26,526 nt of DNA, taken from the IMG/VR virus record IMGVR_UViG_3300012920_000219, positions 1 through 26,526 of that record. One strand, written 5' to 3'. Origin of the DNA: a virus. Within the stretch, counting starts at the first letter, position 1. Every line of letters starts with the position of its first letter. Both the position numbers and the translations under genes were made by a program. The notes beneath the pieces were generated by a model. The model saw only the letters and a list, made by a program, of their open reading frames with translations. It was not told the DNA's origin and did no database searches. Positions 26,351 to 26,526 of the stretch are shown piece by piece.

Positions 26351-26526
26351 TGAAACTATGGAAAATTGTCCTTTTTGCAGTAACTGTATTTGTAACTAGT
26401 TGTTCAATACAGAAAAAACCTAAATTACAAATTACACATGTCTTAGCTGTAACTCAGCAAGGTGACACATTAACTATACCTATTGATGTTATAAGACCTA
26501 TTAACTATAGAATAATAAACTATAGC
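26350..26526 (+). CDS. Lipoprotein, spanin-like candidate, 3' end outside window
   Basis: The frame runs off the right edge; 59 residues are visible. It has a short basic N-terminus and hydrophobic core (LWKIVLFAVTVFV) followed by the lipobox VTSC with Cys at 18, so it should be lipid-modified after signal peptidase II cleavage. A mature part with beta-like sequence (LQITHVLAVTQQGDTLTIP) follows. It starts within the stop codon of the peptidase (TAATG). A lipoprotein immediately after an endolysin is the usual place for an outer-membrane spanin, but the sequence is not Pro-rich like Rz1, and full length is unknown. Confidence 0.72.
   Translation, partial: MKLWKIVLFAVTVFVTSCSIQKKPKLQITHVLAVTQQGDTLTIPIDVIRPINYRIINYS

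Noticed and set aside
1-26526. Firm assignment to the crAss-like order
   Set aside because: Portal, nozzle and ring gene order are compatible, but marine podoviruses outside that group share it; a terminase or capsid phylogeny is needed to decide.
1-26526. tRNA genes, CRISPR arrays, integrase or attachment sites
   Set aside because: The gaps between genes are at most about 70 nt and none folds as a tRNA or shows spaced direct repeats.

Overview
The window is part of the late, structural half of a tailed double-stranded DNA phage genome. Every credible gene lies on the + strand, and neighbours are separated by 0-70 nt or overlap by a few bases. The gene order is large terminase (5' end cut by the window), portal, acidic scaffold-like protein, major capsid protein, three connector-size proteins, a 2069-aa tail nozzle/adhesin-like protein, a small structural protein, and three proteins that rise in size (231, 498, 2115 aa). 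Four very small or basic proteins and a lysis-type cassette follow. The lack of tape measure, sheath and tube genes, together with a portal-scaffold-capsid-connector-nozzle-ejection protein order, points to a short-tailed podovirus-type virion built on T7/P22/crAss-like logic.

The host is probably a marine member of the Bacteroidota (Flavobacteriia). The DNA is very A+T-rich, and starts lack Shine-Dalgarno sequences. Many starts sit in an A/T-rich context resembling AAATTATGGC, as in Bacteroidota. The predicted secreted protein at 25216 has a flavobacterial-looking signal peptide ending in SFSQ. This host assignment is inference; no host gene is present.

Region 1 (1-5297) is DNA packaging and procapsid assembly: terminase motor/nuclease, portal with a long C-terminal coiled coil, and scaffold. 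Region 2 (5316-9234) holds the capsid protein, a strong UUCG-loop terminator directly after it, an unrecognised 257-aa protein, a second GC-rich hairpin, and two connector/ring-like proteins. Region 3 (9238-15775) is dominated by the 2069-aa protein, whose N-terminal two thirds look like a tail nozzle/stabilisation protein and whose last third is Thr/Ser-rich beta-repeat, adhesin-like sequence. Region 4 (15805-24358) encodes candidate ejected internal virion proteins. The last of these has an HExxH zincin motif in its N-terminal third and a hydrophobic/helical C-terminal module.

Region 5 (24365-26526) begins with three tiny basic Cys-containing proteins, one of the DUF5872 type. It continues with two paralogous single-pass membrane/coiled-coil proteins that flank a secreted, cysteine-free thioredoxin-fold candidate, then an M15-type peptidoglycan peptidase and the start of a lipoprotein that runs off the window. 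The last five genes are plausibly a lysis module: membrane proteins, peptidase and spanin-like lipoprotein. No tRNA, CRISPR array, integrase, insertion sequence or replication gene was seen.
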